Source of the DNA: Sitta carolinensis | Lineage: Eukaryota > Chordata > Aves > Passeriformes > Sittidae | Assembly: GCA_032173965.1 (NCBI GenBank) | Contig: CM063283.1 | Coordinates: 34,945,743-35,009,742, forward strand | Direction of reading: 5' to 3' | Length of the DNA stretch: 64,000 nt | Shown: piece by piece, positions 61,901-64,000 of the stretch | Layout: the number at the start of each line of letters is the position of its first letter | Numbering within the stretch: position 1 is the stretch's first letter | Translations under genes and position numbers: made by a program | The notes under the pieces: model-generated | Told to the model about the DNA's origin: nothing | Databases searched by the model: none | What the model saw: only the letters and a program-made list of their open reading frames with translations

Positions 61901-62344
61901 AAACTTCTCCGACTAGTTGAAAGCGATGTCTCAACTGTATTGTTGAAAAACACATTTTTGGTGCATCACACAAAATAAGAGATGAAGAGTATCAGAAAAA
62001 CTGATGTTGTAAATTAAGGGGGTTTGTGTCAAGGAATAGCTGTTTAAATACTGACTATTTTAAAGATAGCATTAATAGTCCAAACTAGCTCTTTATCAGC
62101 TTTTATAAATTGGAGGGGAGGTGTGGAGTGTGTGACTGAGGGGAGAACAAAAACAGATGCTGAAAGGAAGTGAAGGACTTAATAAAGAGGAATTATTTCT
62201 ATTTTTCTCTCTCAGCCAATGTGTGATAACCATGATGATGGTGAAACTGCTGCAATCATTTTATGTAATGTTTGTGGGAATTTGTGCACAGACTGTGACC
62301 GATTTCTTCATCTCCATCGGCGAACAAAAACTCACCAGAGACAG
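1800..62344 (+). CDS. MYCBP2: MYCBP2 (PAM/Phr1/Highwire) E3 ubiquitin ligase, internal part: 34 exons, both ends outside the window
   Basis: Span of all recognised coding exons. MYCBP2 is a giant PHR-family E3 ligase of about 4,600-4,700 residues. It acts in neurons with the F-box protein FBXO45 to control axon growth, synapse formation and degeneration, with DLK kinase and NMNAT2 as known targets, and it transfers ubiquitin through a C-terminal RING plus tandem-cysteine relay. Only the middle is present: filamin repeat, SH3-like repeats, Ser-Pro/Lys-rich exon, zinc-binding-like segment, DOC/APC10-like domain, helical segment and B-box-like module, in the order known for the family. Joining the 34 exons gives about 2,197 codons with every junction in phase and consensus splice sites, except one GC donor (24941) and a one-base deficit in an A run (42718-42728). 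RCC1 and PHR repeats upstream and RING downstream are missing only because of the window edges. Identification is by recognition of many family-specific stretches. Confidence 0.96.
2533..2705 (+). CDS. MYCBP2: MYCBP2 window exon 2
   Basis: Encodes VCKSHSGILGKGLALSHSPT and onward to FIACVPGSSGGRLAR, a well conserved linker between the PHR2 and filamin regions. The acceptor is unusual: an A-run lies directly before the AG (ctaaaaaaaaag), with the pyrimidine tract about 25 bases further upstream. Donor GTGAAA at 2706. The last Arg codon is split 2+1 with the next exon. Confidence 0.95.
2936..3080 (+). CDS. MYCBP2: MYCBP2 window exon 3 (start of filamin repeat)
   Basis: Begins with the split Arg followed by WLQPDSYADPQKTSLIL. 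The stretch RCGWPTVITVQTKDQYGD is the first half of a filamin/Ig-like beta sandwich. Acceptor TGTAG, donor GTAATT, ending in phase 0. The filamin repeat continues in the next four exons, interrupted by a charged insert. Confidence 0.96.
3081..4887 (+). other. Intron
   Basis: No exon, transposon end or RNA gene recognised. The stretch 4440-4750 is GC-richer than the rest and open in the frame of the next exon back to 4615, but nothing in it resembles MYCBP2. Confidence 0.8.
4888..5100 (+). CDS. MYCBP2: MYCBP2 window exon 4 (filamin repeat insert)
   Basis: 71 codons in phase 0. Encodes VEVKAIPVSQKKTSLQQEQ, then a Ser/Pro/Lys-rich stretch, and ends with EPMIVKEARYIAITMMK. The middle is a low-complexity insert in the filamin fold and differs in detail from the mammalian sequence I recall, while both ends are strongly conserved. 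Acceptor ATTACAG, donor GTAAGT. Confidence 0.96.
5101..7512 (+). other. Intron containing an exon-like block at 6894-7164
   Basis: Mostly featureless AT-rich intron. At 6893 a strong acceptor-like signal (T-run, then TTAACAG) is followed by about 270 bases of more complex sequence. See the findings for its resemblance to exon 14456-14572. Confidence 0.75.
7513..7568 (+). CDS. MYCBP2: MYCBP2 window exon 5
   Basis: 56 bases encoding AYENYSFEELRFASPTPKR, with the final Arg split 2+1. It continues the filamin repeat. Acceptor TTTGTAG, donor GTAAAC. Confidence 0.95.
8027..8142 (+). CDS. MYCBP2: MYCBP2 window exon 6 (C-terminal strands of filamin repeat)
   Basis: Encodes PSENMLIRVNNDGTYCANW followed by TPGAVGLYTIHVTIDGIEI. 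The pattern N-D-G-T-Y ... W-x-P-x-x-x-G-x-Y-x-I-x-V is the signature of the last strands of filamin/Ig domains. Acceptor GCCTAG. Donor GTACTT at 8143, ending in phase 1 (Asp split). Confidence 0.97.
8143..10209 (+). other. Intron
   Basis: AT-rich intron with a good polypyrimidine tract near its 3' end. No repeats, exons or RNA genes recognised. Confidence 0.8.
10210..10307 (+). CDS. MYCBP2: MYCBP2 window exon 7 (end of filamin repeat, linker)
   Basis: Encodes (D)AGLEVKVKDPPKGMIPPG then a Pro/Lys linker ending QPNK. The donor GTTCGG at 10308 is weak, and its first five bases repeat the first five of the next exon (GTTCG). The phase closes correctly with the next exon. Reading through the donor meets a stop about 12 codons later. 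Confidence 0.93.
10308..14455 (+). other. Intron with a long poly(A) tract
   Basis: 4.1-kb intron. The only marked feature is A41 at 13885-13925 followed by GAAGAAGAAGAAC. No CR1 end or coding sequence recognised. Confidence 0.8.
13885..13938 (+). repeat. A41 homopolymer and short GAA run
   Basis: Forty-one consecutive A residues followed by GAA repeats. It may be a simple repeat or the tail of an old retroposed copy, but no parent sequence is recognisable upstream and no clear target duplication was found. Confidence 0.9.
14456..14572 (+). CDS. MYCBP2: MYCBP2 window exon 8 (SH3-like repeat 1, first half)
   Basis: 39 codons in phase 0: VRKFVAKDSAGLRIRSHPSL, then QSEQIGIVKVNGSITFIDE. The pattern G-x-x-I-R-S-x-P-S-L ... 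I-G ... V looks like a bacterial-type SH3 (SH3b) strand order and recurs in window exon 11. Long pyrimidine acceptor TCTTAG, donor GTAACC. Confidence 0.96.
15345..15485 (+). CDS. MYCBP2: MYCBP2 window exon 9 (SH3-like repeat 1, second half)
   Basis: 47 codons: IHNDDGVWLRLNDETIKKY, then NMNGYTEAWCLSFNQHLGK and LLVPVD. The D-D-G-V-W-L-R-L motif is the typical W-containing strand of an SH3-like barrel. Acceptor CCCATAG, donor GTAAGT, phase 0. Confidence 0.97.
15486..21523 (+). other. Intron
   Basis: 6-kb AT-rich intron. It contains small inverted repeats (19912-19932, 20085-20102) and a short tandem duplication at 20110-20145. An open stretch at 20891-21304 shows no recognisable protein features. 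Confidence 0.8.
20085..20145 (+). repeat. 18-bp palindrome followed by a short tandem duplication
   Basis: tatgccaaatttggcata at 20085-20102 is a perfect palindrome. It is followed by two near-identical copies of an aagcctttatttg(g/a)tta unit. No function is apparent. Confidence 0.8.
21524..21598 (+). CDS. MYCBP2: MYCBP2 window exon 10 (25-codon symmetric, probable cassette exon)
   Basis: 75 bases in phase 0-0, encoding NVFNASQGVRDLDFFSWTS then KALPPK. Good T-rich acceptor (GCTCAG) and consensus donor GTGAGT. Skipping it joins VPVD directly to ESRSNADDFF, which is the arrangement I recall for the main mammalian form, so this is most likely an alternative exon between the two SH3-like repeats. 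Confidence 0.88.
21599..23693 (+). other. Intron
   Basis: AT-rich intron with a T-rich 3' end (T12, then ATTTCTCAG). No repeats or exons recognised. Confidence 0.8.
23694..23918 (+). CDS. MYCBP2: MYCBP2 window exon 11 (SH3-like repeat 2, first half)
   Basis: 75 codons: ESRSNADDFFKDINSHCPQE, then MPFLRGGPGVYKVVKTGPSG, HNIRSCPNLRGIPIGMLVLG and KVKAVGE. G-x-x-I-R-S-C-P-N-L ... I-G-M-L-V repeats the pattern of window exon 8. Donor GTATGG, phase 0. Confidence 0.97.
23919..24807 (+). other. Intron
   Basis: Short intron with a T-rich end followed by TGTGTGTG just before the acceptor GCATCAG. Nothing else recognised. Confidence 0.8.
24808..24940 (+). CDS. MYCBP2: MYCBP2 window exon 12 (SH3-like repeat 2, second half; GC donor)
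   Basis: Encodes VTNSEGTWVQMDKNSMVEF, then CESDEGEAWSLARDRGGNQ and YLRHED. It ends after the first base of a Glu codon, and the donor is GCAAGT at 24941, not GT. The only nearby GT (24945) would shift the frame to an early stop, and the GC junction restores H-E-D-E-Q as in the family. The intron is therefore GC-AG. Confidence 0.94.
24941..27472 (+). other. GC-AG intron
   Basis: 2.5-kb intron starting GCAAGT and ending TTTTTTACAG. No repeats of recognisable family. Confidence 0.88.
27473..27598 (+). CDS. MYCBP2: MYCBP2 window exon 13
   Basis: Encodes (E)QVLLDQNVQTPPPSPFSIQ, then AFSKGTSCSNGQGFDYGLG and NNK, an unstructured Pro/Ser/Gly linker. It ends in phase 1 with the G of a Gly codon. That codon can be completed by either of the next two exons, both of which begin GTGAC. 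Confidence 0.95.
29435..29473 (+). repeat. Perfect 14-bp inverted repeat (hairpin)
   Basis: Arms agttttacagtagg (29435-29448) and cctactgtaaaact (29460-29473) are exactly complementary around an 11-base loop. They lie in the intron about 1.5 kb upstream of the cassette exon at 30996. Confidence 0.9.
29749..29820 (-). mobile_element. CR1 LINE 3' end fragment (reversed)
   Basis: The reading cacagaatggctggggttgg followed by aagggaccttagagatcacc is the reverse complement of the avian CR1 3' end (ggtcccttccaaccc...attctgtg). It is short and truncated, with no reverse-transcriptase part. The right boundary is approximate. Confidence 0.9.
30996..31157 (+). CDS. MYCBP2: MYCBP2 window exon 14 (54-codon symmetric cassette exon)
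   Basis: 162 bases, phase 1-1: (G)DQLSAILNSIQSRPNLPAP, then SIFDQAAKPPSSLVHSPFV and a Gln/Pro-rich end (QPLSFQQPQPQLQ). Acceptor CACTACAG, consensus donor GTAAGT at 31158. Skipping leaves the frame intact (K-G-D-R across the junction); inclusion gives Q-S-D-R. The composition suggests disordered sequence. It is probably alternatively spliced. Confidence 0.88.
34053..34057 (+). repeat. Target-site duplication, left copy (GTATT)
   Basis: Exact 5-bp direct repeat flanking the solo LTR; the right copy is at 34690-34694. Confidence 0.85.
34480..34487 (+). promoter_or_regulatory. LTR TATA box
   Basis: TATATAAA inside the solo LTR, about 90 bases upstream of its AATAAA. It is in sense orientation relative to MYCBP2, so it could act as an intronic promoter. 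Confidence 0.65.
34572..34577 (+). terminator. LTR polyadenylation signal AATAAA
   Basis: AATAAA in the R-like part of the solo LTR, in sense orientation within the MYCBP2 intron. It could in principle cause premature polyadenylation; no evidence of use. Confidence 0.6.
34690..34694 (+). repeat. Target-site duplication, right copy (GTATT)
   Basis: Exact match to 34053-34057, immediately after the terminal CACCACA of the LTR. Confidence 0.85.
41234..42876 (+). CDS. MYCBP2: MYCBP2 window exon 15 (giant Ser-Pro/Lys-rich exon; one base short)
   Basis: 1,643 bases, about 548 codons. It starts (G/S)DRMNFTGAARPISPAGKSD and carries about fifteen Ser-Pro motifs (RSLSPN, SSPRSSSPHDK, GRSTSPKPK), so it is probably a disordered, proline-directed phosphorylation region. 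A helical block follows (SPSVAECARAVFAAFLW, HLVAFWEDISLATIKAA), then a Lys run. The exon ends CELCGESHPYPVTYHMRQAH, a C-x2-C ... H-x4-H zinc-finger-like motif. Phase 1 in and 1 out needs a multiple of three, but the length is one short. The frame breaks in the A11 run 42718-42728; with A12 the protein would read E-K4-E-K and continue as in the family. As written, the upstream frame stops at 42849. Donor GTAAGT. Confidence 0.95.
42718..42728 (+). other. MYCBP2: A11 run with apparent one-base frame break
   Basis: GAG, then A11, then GAAAAGGTTGAG. Upstream and downstream family-conserved frames differ by one position here and nowhere else in the exon. The run ends with A-AAA-AAG (42723-42729), a classic slippery heptamer in the zero frame, and a -1 slip there would restore the downstream frame. 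A homopolymer sequencing error is the simplest cause. Confidence 0.85.
42877..43789 (+). other. Intron
   Basis: Short AT-rich intron with no recognisable features beyond the splice signals (GTAAGT ... CCATGTAG). Confidence 0.85.
43790..43959 (+). CDS. MYCBP2: MYCBP2 window exon 16 (Cys/Gly-rich zinc-binding-like segment)
   Basis: Encodes (G)CGRYAGGQGYNSIGHFCGG, then WAGNCGDGGIGGSTWYLVC and DRCREKYLREKQAAAREK. Cys and His spaced through a Gly-rich loop, with C-D-R-C near the end, suggest a metal-binding module continuous with the C-x2-C/H-x4-H motif of the preceding exon. Donor GTATTT is weak. Ends in phase 0. Confidence 0.97.
43960..44709 (+). other. Intron
   Basis: Short AT-rich intron; nothing recognised beyond its splice sites. 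Confidence 0.8.
44710..44954 (+). CDS. MYCBP2: MYCBP2 window exon 17
   Basis: Encodes IKQSRRKPMQVKTPRALPTM, EAHQVIKANALYLLSLSSAA, EPSILCYNPAKAFQSQLPSL and on to MPCLYLQTLAR. It has a basic start followed by helical, partly hydrophobic segments. Acceptor ATCTAG, donor GTAATT, phase 2 out (Arg split). Confidence 0.97.
44955..45642 (+). other. Intron
   Basis: Short intron with a TG-rich stretch about 60 bases before the acceptor. No other feature. Confidence 0.8.
45643..45810 (+). CDS. MYCBP2: MYCBP2 window exon 18
   Basis: Encodes HHHENFVGYQDDNLFQDEMR, YLRSTSVPAPYISVTPDASP and NVFEEPESNMKSMPP(S). A conserved acidic and Ser/Pro linker. Acceptor GGTGCAG, donor GTACTT, phase 2 out. Confidence 0.97.
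45811..47477 (+). other. Intron
   Basis: 1.7-kb AT-rich intron; no repeat family, exon or RNA gene recognised. Confidence 0.8.
47478..47635 (+). CDS. MYCBP2: MYCBP2 window exon 19
   Basis: Encodes (S)LETSPITDTDLAKRTVFQR, SYSVVASEYDKQHSILPARV and KAVPRRRVNSGDA(E). Contains a basic R-R-R cluster and several Ser/Thr sites. Acceptor TTTGTAG, donor GTAAGA at 47636, phase 1 out. Confidence 0.96.
47636..48049 (+). other. Intron
   Basis: Short AT-rich intron with no recognisable content. Confidence 0.8.
48050..48249 (+). CDS. MYCBP2: MYCBP2 window exon 20
   Basis: Encodes VGSSLLRHPSPELSRLISAH, SSLSKGERNFQWPVLAFVIQ, HHDLEGLEIAMKQALRKSAC and RVFAME. It starts the helical segment that precedes the DOC domain. 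Acceptor TGAATAG has a weak pyrimidine tract; donor GTATTA; phase 0 out. Confidence 0.97.
48529..48678 (+). CDS. MYCBP2: MYCBP2 window exon 21
   Basis: 50 codons: AFNWLLCNVIQTTSLHDILW, HFVASLTPAPVEPEEEEDEE and NKSNKENAEQ. A helical segment followed by a strongly acidic run. It follows a 279-base intron. Acceptor GGTTTAG, donor GTAAGT, phase 0. Confidence 0.97.
48679..49253 (+). other. Intron
   Basis: Short AT-rich intron; nothing recognised. Confidence 0.8.
49254..49414 (+). CDS. MYCBP2: MYCBP2 window exon 22
   Basis: Encodes EKDTRVCEHPLSDIVIAGEA, AHPLPHTFHRLLQTISDLMM and SLPSGSALQQMALR. Predicted helical, strongly conserved. Acceptor CTGTAG, donor GTAAGC, phase 2 out. Confidence 0.97.
49415..50019 (+). 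other. Intron
   Basis: Short AT-rich intron; nothing recognised. Confidence 0.8.
50020..50176 (+). CDS. MYCBP2: MYCBP2 window exon 23
   Basis: Encodes (R)CWSLKFKQSDHQFLHQSNV, FHHINNILSKSDDGDSEESF and SISVQSGFEVMNQ. The last exon before the DOC domain. Acceptor TTTTCAG, donor GTAAGT, phase 0 out. Confidence 0.97.
50177..50791 (+). other. Intron
   Basis: Short AT-rich intron; nothing recognised. Confidence 0.8.
50792..51016 (+). CDS. MYCBP2: MYCBP2 window exon 24 (DOC/APC10-like domain, part 1)
   Basis: 75 codons: ELCIVVCLKDLTSIVDIKTS, SRPAMIGSLTDGSTETFWES, GDEDKNKTKNITINCVKGIN and ARYVCVHVDNSRDLG. The S-L-T-D-G-S-x-x-T-F-W-E-S-G-D-E-D motif marks the galactose-binding-like DOC fold, known from APC10/DOC1 and in this family a protein-binding module. 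The three DOC exons total 177 codons, the usual domain size. Donor GTAAGA, phase 0. Confidence 0.97.
51017..51627 (+). other. Intron
   Basis: Short intron whose 3' part stays open in the frame of the next exon back to 51373, without protein-like conservation that I recognise. Confidence 0.8.
51628..51693 (+). CDS. MYCBP2: MYCBP2 window exon 25 (DOC domain, part 2)
   Basis: 22 codons in phase 0-0: NKVTSMTFLTGKAVEDLCRI then KQ. Acceptor GTTGCAG, donor GTAAAC. It is symmetric, but it lies within the fold, so skipping would damage the domain. Confidence 0.96.
51694..53068 (+). other. Intron with AT-rich microsatellite
   Basis: 1.4-kb intron; the main feature is the AT-rich block at 52620-52742. 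Confidence 0.85.
52620..52742 (+). repeat. AT-rich simple sequence with 21-bp palindrome
   Basis: Nearly pure A/T with TATA and ATAT repeats. It includes the perfect inverted repeat taatgatata-t-tatatcatta at 52629-52649, so it can form a cruciform or hairpin. Confidence 0.92.
53069..53308 (+). CDS. MYCBP2: MYCBP2 window exon 26 (DOC domain, part 3)
   Basis: 80 codons: VDLDSRHIGWVTSELPGGDN, HIIKIELKGPENTLRVRQVK, ILGWKDGESIKIAGQISASV and on to RVFRLITSQ. L-K-G-P-E-N-T-L-R-V-R-Q is the conserved late strand of DOC domains. Acceptor TTAATAG, donor GTGAGT, phase 0. Confidence 0.97.
53431..53529 (+). CDS. MYCBP2: MYCBP2 window exon 27 (tandem donor)
   Basis: Encodes VFGKLISGDAEPTPEQEEKA, then LLSSPEGEEK and VHN. 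Two in-frame donors are possible: GTACAC after 53520 (ending E-E-K) or GTATTT after 53529 (adding Val-His-Asn). I prefer 53529, because the mammalian form I recall has Val-Tyr-Asn here, but neither donor is strong. Acceptor TTCCAG is good. Confidence 0.85.
53530..54186 (+). other. Intron
   Basis: Short AT-rich intron; nothing recognised. Confidence 0.8.
54187..54267 (+). CDS. MYCBP2: MYCBP2 window exon 28
   Basis: 27 codons in phase 0-0: ATSDADLKEHMVGIIFSRSK then LTNLQKQ. The acceptor TTTTTATGAAG has only a short pyrimidine tract; donor GTTTGT. It begins the helical segment after the DOC domain. Confidence 0.95.
54268..54880 (+). other. Intron
   Basis: Short AT-rich intron, becoming GC-richer only in its last 20-30 bases before the CpG-rich exon. 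Confidence 0.8.
54881..55147 (+). CDS. MYCBP2: MYCBP2 window exon 29 (GC- and CpG-rich exon)
   Basis: 89 codons in phase 0-0: VCAHIVQAIRMEATRVREEW, EHAISSKENANSQPSDEDAS, SDAYCFELLSMVLALSGSNV and on to ASPRVQRQ. The protein is fully typical of the family, but the DNA is not: 85 of 89 codons end in G or C, and I count about 23 CpGs in 267 bases, in a gene that is otherwise AT-rich. The GC-rich tract covers roughly 54870-55175; the last codons (TTG CTA ... GCT TCT) already look like the surroundings. Acceptor CGGGCAG, donor GTCAGT. Confidence 0.97.
55148..56440 (+). other. Intron
   Basis: 1.3-kb intron with a small AT-rich low-complexity stretch at about 55570-55640 (TATATA/ATAATA). Nothing else recognised. 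Confidence 0.8.
56441..56724 (+). CDS. MYCBP2: MYCBP2 window exon 30
   Basis: Encodes VTSLLRRVLPEVTPSRLASI, IGVKSLPPADISDIIHSTEK, GDWNKLGILDMFLGCIAKAL, then TVQLKAKGTTITGTAGTTAG and VTLPMIFNS. Armadillo-like helical start, then a Thr/Gly-rich loop. Codon use is ordinary, in contrast to the previous exon. Acceptor TCTTACAG, donor GTGTGT, phase 2 out. Confidence 0.97.
56860..56956 (+). CDS. MYCBP2: MYCBP2 window exon 31
   Basis: Encodes (S)YIRRGESHWWMKGSTPTQI then SEIIIKLIKDMAA. It follows a 135-base intron, one of the shortest here. Acceptor TTTGCAG, donor GTGAGT, phase 0 out. Confidence 0.97.
56957..58791 (+). other. Intron with CR1 fragment
   Basis: 1.8-kb intron containing a forward CR1 3' end at 58515-58638; otherwise featureless. 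Confidence 0.85.
58515..58638 (+). mobile_element. CR1 LINE 3' end fragment
   Basis: Reads aaggccaggttggatggggc ... ctggtctagtggaagacgtc ... ggaactagatgatcttgagg ... cccttccaacacagataatt, the standard 3' end of avian CR1. It is truncated, without coding sequence. Confidence 0.95.
58792..58911 (+). CDS. MYCBP2: MYCBP2 window exon 32
   Basis: 40 codons: GHLSEAWSRVTKNAIAETII, ALTKMEEEYRSPVRCIATTR. Acceptor TTTAACAG, donor GTAAGA, phase 0-0. Confidence 0.97.
58912..60459 (+). other. Intron
   Basis: 1.5-kb intron; no repeats or exons recognised. Confidence 0.8.
60460..60561 (+). CDS. MYCBP2: MYCBP2 window exon 33
   Basis: 34 codons: LWLALASLCVLDQDHVDRLS, then SGRWMGKDGQQKQM. A hydrophobic helix, then a basic linker to the B-box-like module. 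Acceptor TTCAATAG, donor GTGAGA, phase 0-0. Confidence 0.97.
60562..62215 (+). other. Intron
   Basis: 1.7-kb intron. A minus-strand open frame at 61257-61529 ends in a hydrophobic, membrane-like stretch, but no gene is supported. The intron ends in a good pyrimidine tract. Confidence 0.75.
62216..62344 (+). CDS. MYCBP2: MYCBP2 window exon 34 (B-box-like zinc module)
   Basis: 43 codons: PMCDNHDDGETAAIILCNVC, GNLCTDCDRFLHLHRRTKTH, QRQ. The C-x2-H ... C-x2-C ... C-x2-C ... H-x-H ... H spacing is that of a B-box-type zinc finger. In the full protein, the zinc-rich C-terminal region and the RING follow. Acceptor CTCTCAG, donor GTAGAG, phase 0. Confidence 0.97.
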
Positions 62345-64000
62345 GTAGAGTATACAGTATACACACAACTGTGTTGTGTGCACTGCATCATTGTGTGCAT
62401 CTCCCCACATAAAATATAACCAAAAGGTAGTAGCAAATACTGAATCTGAAAAGGGTGTTTTGTTTTATTTTGGAGATGGGATAGACGTCTTTCTAGCCTA
62501 ATTCTCTTTAGTTGTTTTTTGGTTACATTCTTGTGCCCTTTATCTTTTACAAAGATCAGAAAATCTTGCAGCCATTCCTAATTCTAGTTCTTATGCTACA
62601 TCAGGTTTTTCTCTCCTGTTTAACATTGCTTAGGAACACTTTTAGAATTTAGAAGCTGCAGAGACTTTCTTAAGTATATGTTGGTTCTTTATTCCTGTTC
62701 AATTTTATCTCCTTTACTACTTTTGTCATATGAGTCAGTGCTTGTCAACCCCCTTCATTTCTAATGTATGTAATTCCTCTTTAATTTCCAGGATGATGAT
62801 TTGACAGCAAATATTCCTGCAGGTTCCCCTATGAGTCTTCTCTTATTTTTCAATATTCCTCCAGCTTGCACTTTGTTTTCGCAGACAAATATGTTGCCTA
62901 CCCATAAGCTTGAAAATCTCCTGACTTCTTTTGGGTTTGCTTTTAGGTTTGAAACTTTGACTAGATATGAGTTTTTATAACTTGCTGAGTAGTCTGCTAA
63001 TTAGTATTCTTCTGTGTTAATTTTTTTATCCTTTTCATCTCTAGATTTGAAACTACATTTTCTTTGGATTTTTTCTTTTTGTCATTGAAATTAATGTTGA
63101 AGTTGTCTTGACTTCTGGAATTATTGAACCTTTCCTCTTTCCTGCCACTATTTCTCATTTATGTTTTTTTGTGATCTTTCATTTTCCCCTTTCCCTCTGA
63201 CTATGTTTATTTGTACAAAGATTAAAATAATAAATGTCATTAATAAAGTTACTTCAATGGAACTCAGTCCTCTTTTCCCTCTCCTACAATGCATCTATAT
63301 TAACTTTTTAGTTAGATTCAGGAATGGACTTTTAAAGGATTACTTTAAGGATCATGTCTCCTTAAAGTATAATGTTTTATGTTATTGAGCAGCCTTGGAG
63401 TGCATGAACTGGATTGTTTTCAGGTGAAATGAAAAGCAAATCAAAAGATAGATGAAGAGACACACTACTAATGGTTGTTCAGTGCAAGGGATCAGCTGAT
63501 CTAGAGATGTGAACATCAGACTTTTGGTACCGAGTTTCTCTCTCCAGTGAAACACTCCTCTCTGGTGCTACAGCATTTGCAGTGTAGTCTCAGCCTGACA
63601 CTCCCATGTGTGTCTGTTATCTTCTATTTCTTAACCAGAATCTTTGCAGTCCCCTTTGAAATTTTCCTGTTTCTTCATCCTAAGAAGATCATTTTATGTC
63701 TACTCTTCTGTCATGGCACAGCACAGTCTAGTCTCATTCATTTTTCTGATTTCTCCTATATAGCATGTTCAGATTACAGTTGATAAAAAGTAAGTTCTTA
63801 TCTCATAGAAAACCTCACATTTTTCCTTTTATCTGTCCAAAATAGCTACTTACCAGATTTTCCTATTTACTTCTAAAAGCATGTTTAAACTTCTGCTCTT
63901 TTTTCACCACTTATACCTTTACATCTTATGTGTTAAGCCTCTCAATTTTAATTCTGTCATGTTCCCTCTGTCCTGTTTTCTGTTTGCATCCTGTTCTTAG
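62345..64000 (+). other. Intron, ending at a probable acceptor at the window edge
   Basis: Pyrimidine-rich intron, especially 62690-63330. The last bases (CTGTTTGCATCCTGTTCTTAG) form a strong polypyrimidine-AG acceptor ending exactly at 64000, so the next MYCBP2 exon probably begins at the first base beyond the window. Confidence 0.75.

Noticed and set aside
62792..62822. Small exon-like segment with AG before and GT after (31 bases)
   Set aside because: The length is not a multiple of three and would break the frame between phase 0 exons, and no matching residues are known from the family.

Overview
The window is an internal piece of one large vertebrate gene, read entirely on the + strand: MYCBP2 (PAM / Phr1 / Highwire family), a giant neuronal RING-type E3 ubiquitin ligase of the PHR family. 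Thirty-four exons can be placed between 1800 and 62344, giving about 2,200 codons of continuous protein. The N-terminal RCC1-like and PHR domains lie upstream of the window. The C-terminal RING and tandem-cysteine catalytic parts lie downstream; the window's last two bases look like the acceptor of the next exon. The organism is most likely a bird: two short CR1 LINE 3' ends (29749-29820 reversed, 58515-58638 forward) are of the avian type, introns are short for this gene, and background sequence is AT-rich. I found no second protein gene and no convincing RNA gene on either strand.

Layout. 1800-3080: linker after the PHR repeats and start of the filamin/Ig-like repeat. 3081-10307: rest of the filamin repeat, with a Ser/Pro/Lys insert. 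14456-24940: two SH3-like repeats with a 25-codon symmetric exon (21524-21598) between them. 27473-31157: low-complexity linker, including a 54-codon symmetric cassette exon. 31158-41233: 10-kb intron carrying a complete 632-bp solo retroviral LTR with a 5-bp target duplication. 41234-42876: giant Ser-Pro/Lys-rich exon ending in a C2H2-like zinc motif. 43790-50176: Cys/Gly-rich zinc-binding-like segment and helical linker. 50792-53308: DOC/APC10-like domain in three exons. 53431-60561: helical segment that includes one strikingly GC- and CpG-rich exon (54881-55147). 62216-62344: B-box-like zinc module.

All exon junctions keep phase with one exception. The giant exon is one base short: an A11 run at 42718-42728 stands where the conserved reading needs A12. 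Other points to check are a GC-AG intron (24941-27472), a NAGNAG acceptor, a tandem donor, and an intronic block (6894-7164) with a small resemblance to a coding exon of the same gene. No wholly new biological system was found; the interest lies in gene-structure anomalies. Comparisons with mammalian MYCBP2 are from recall, not alignment.
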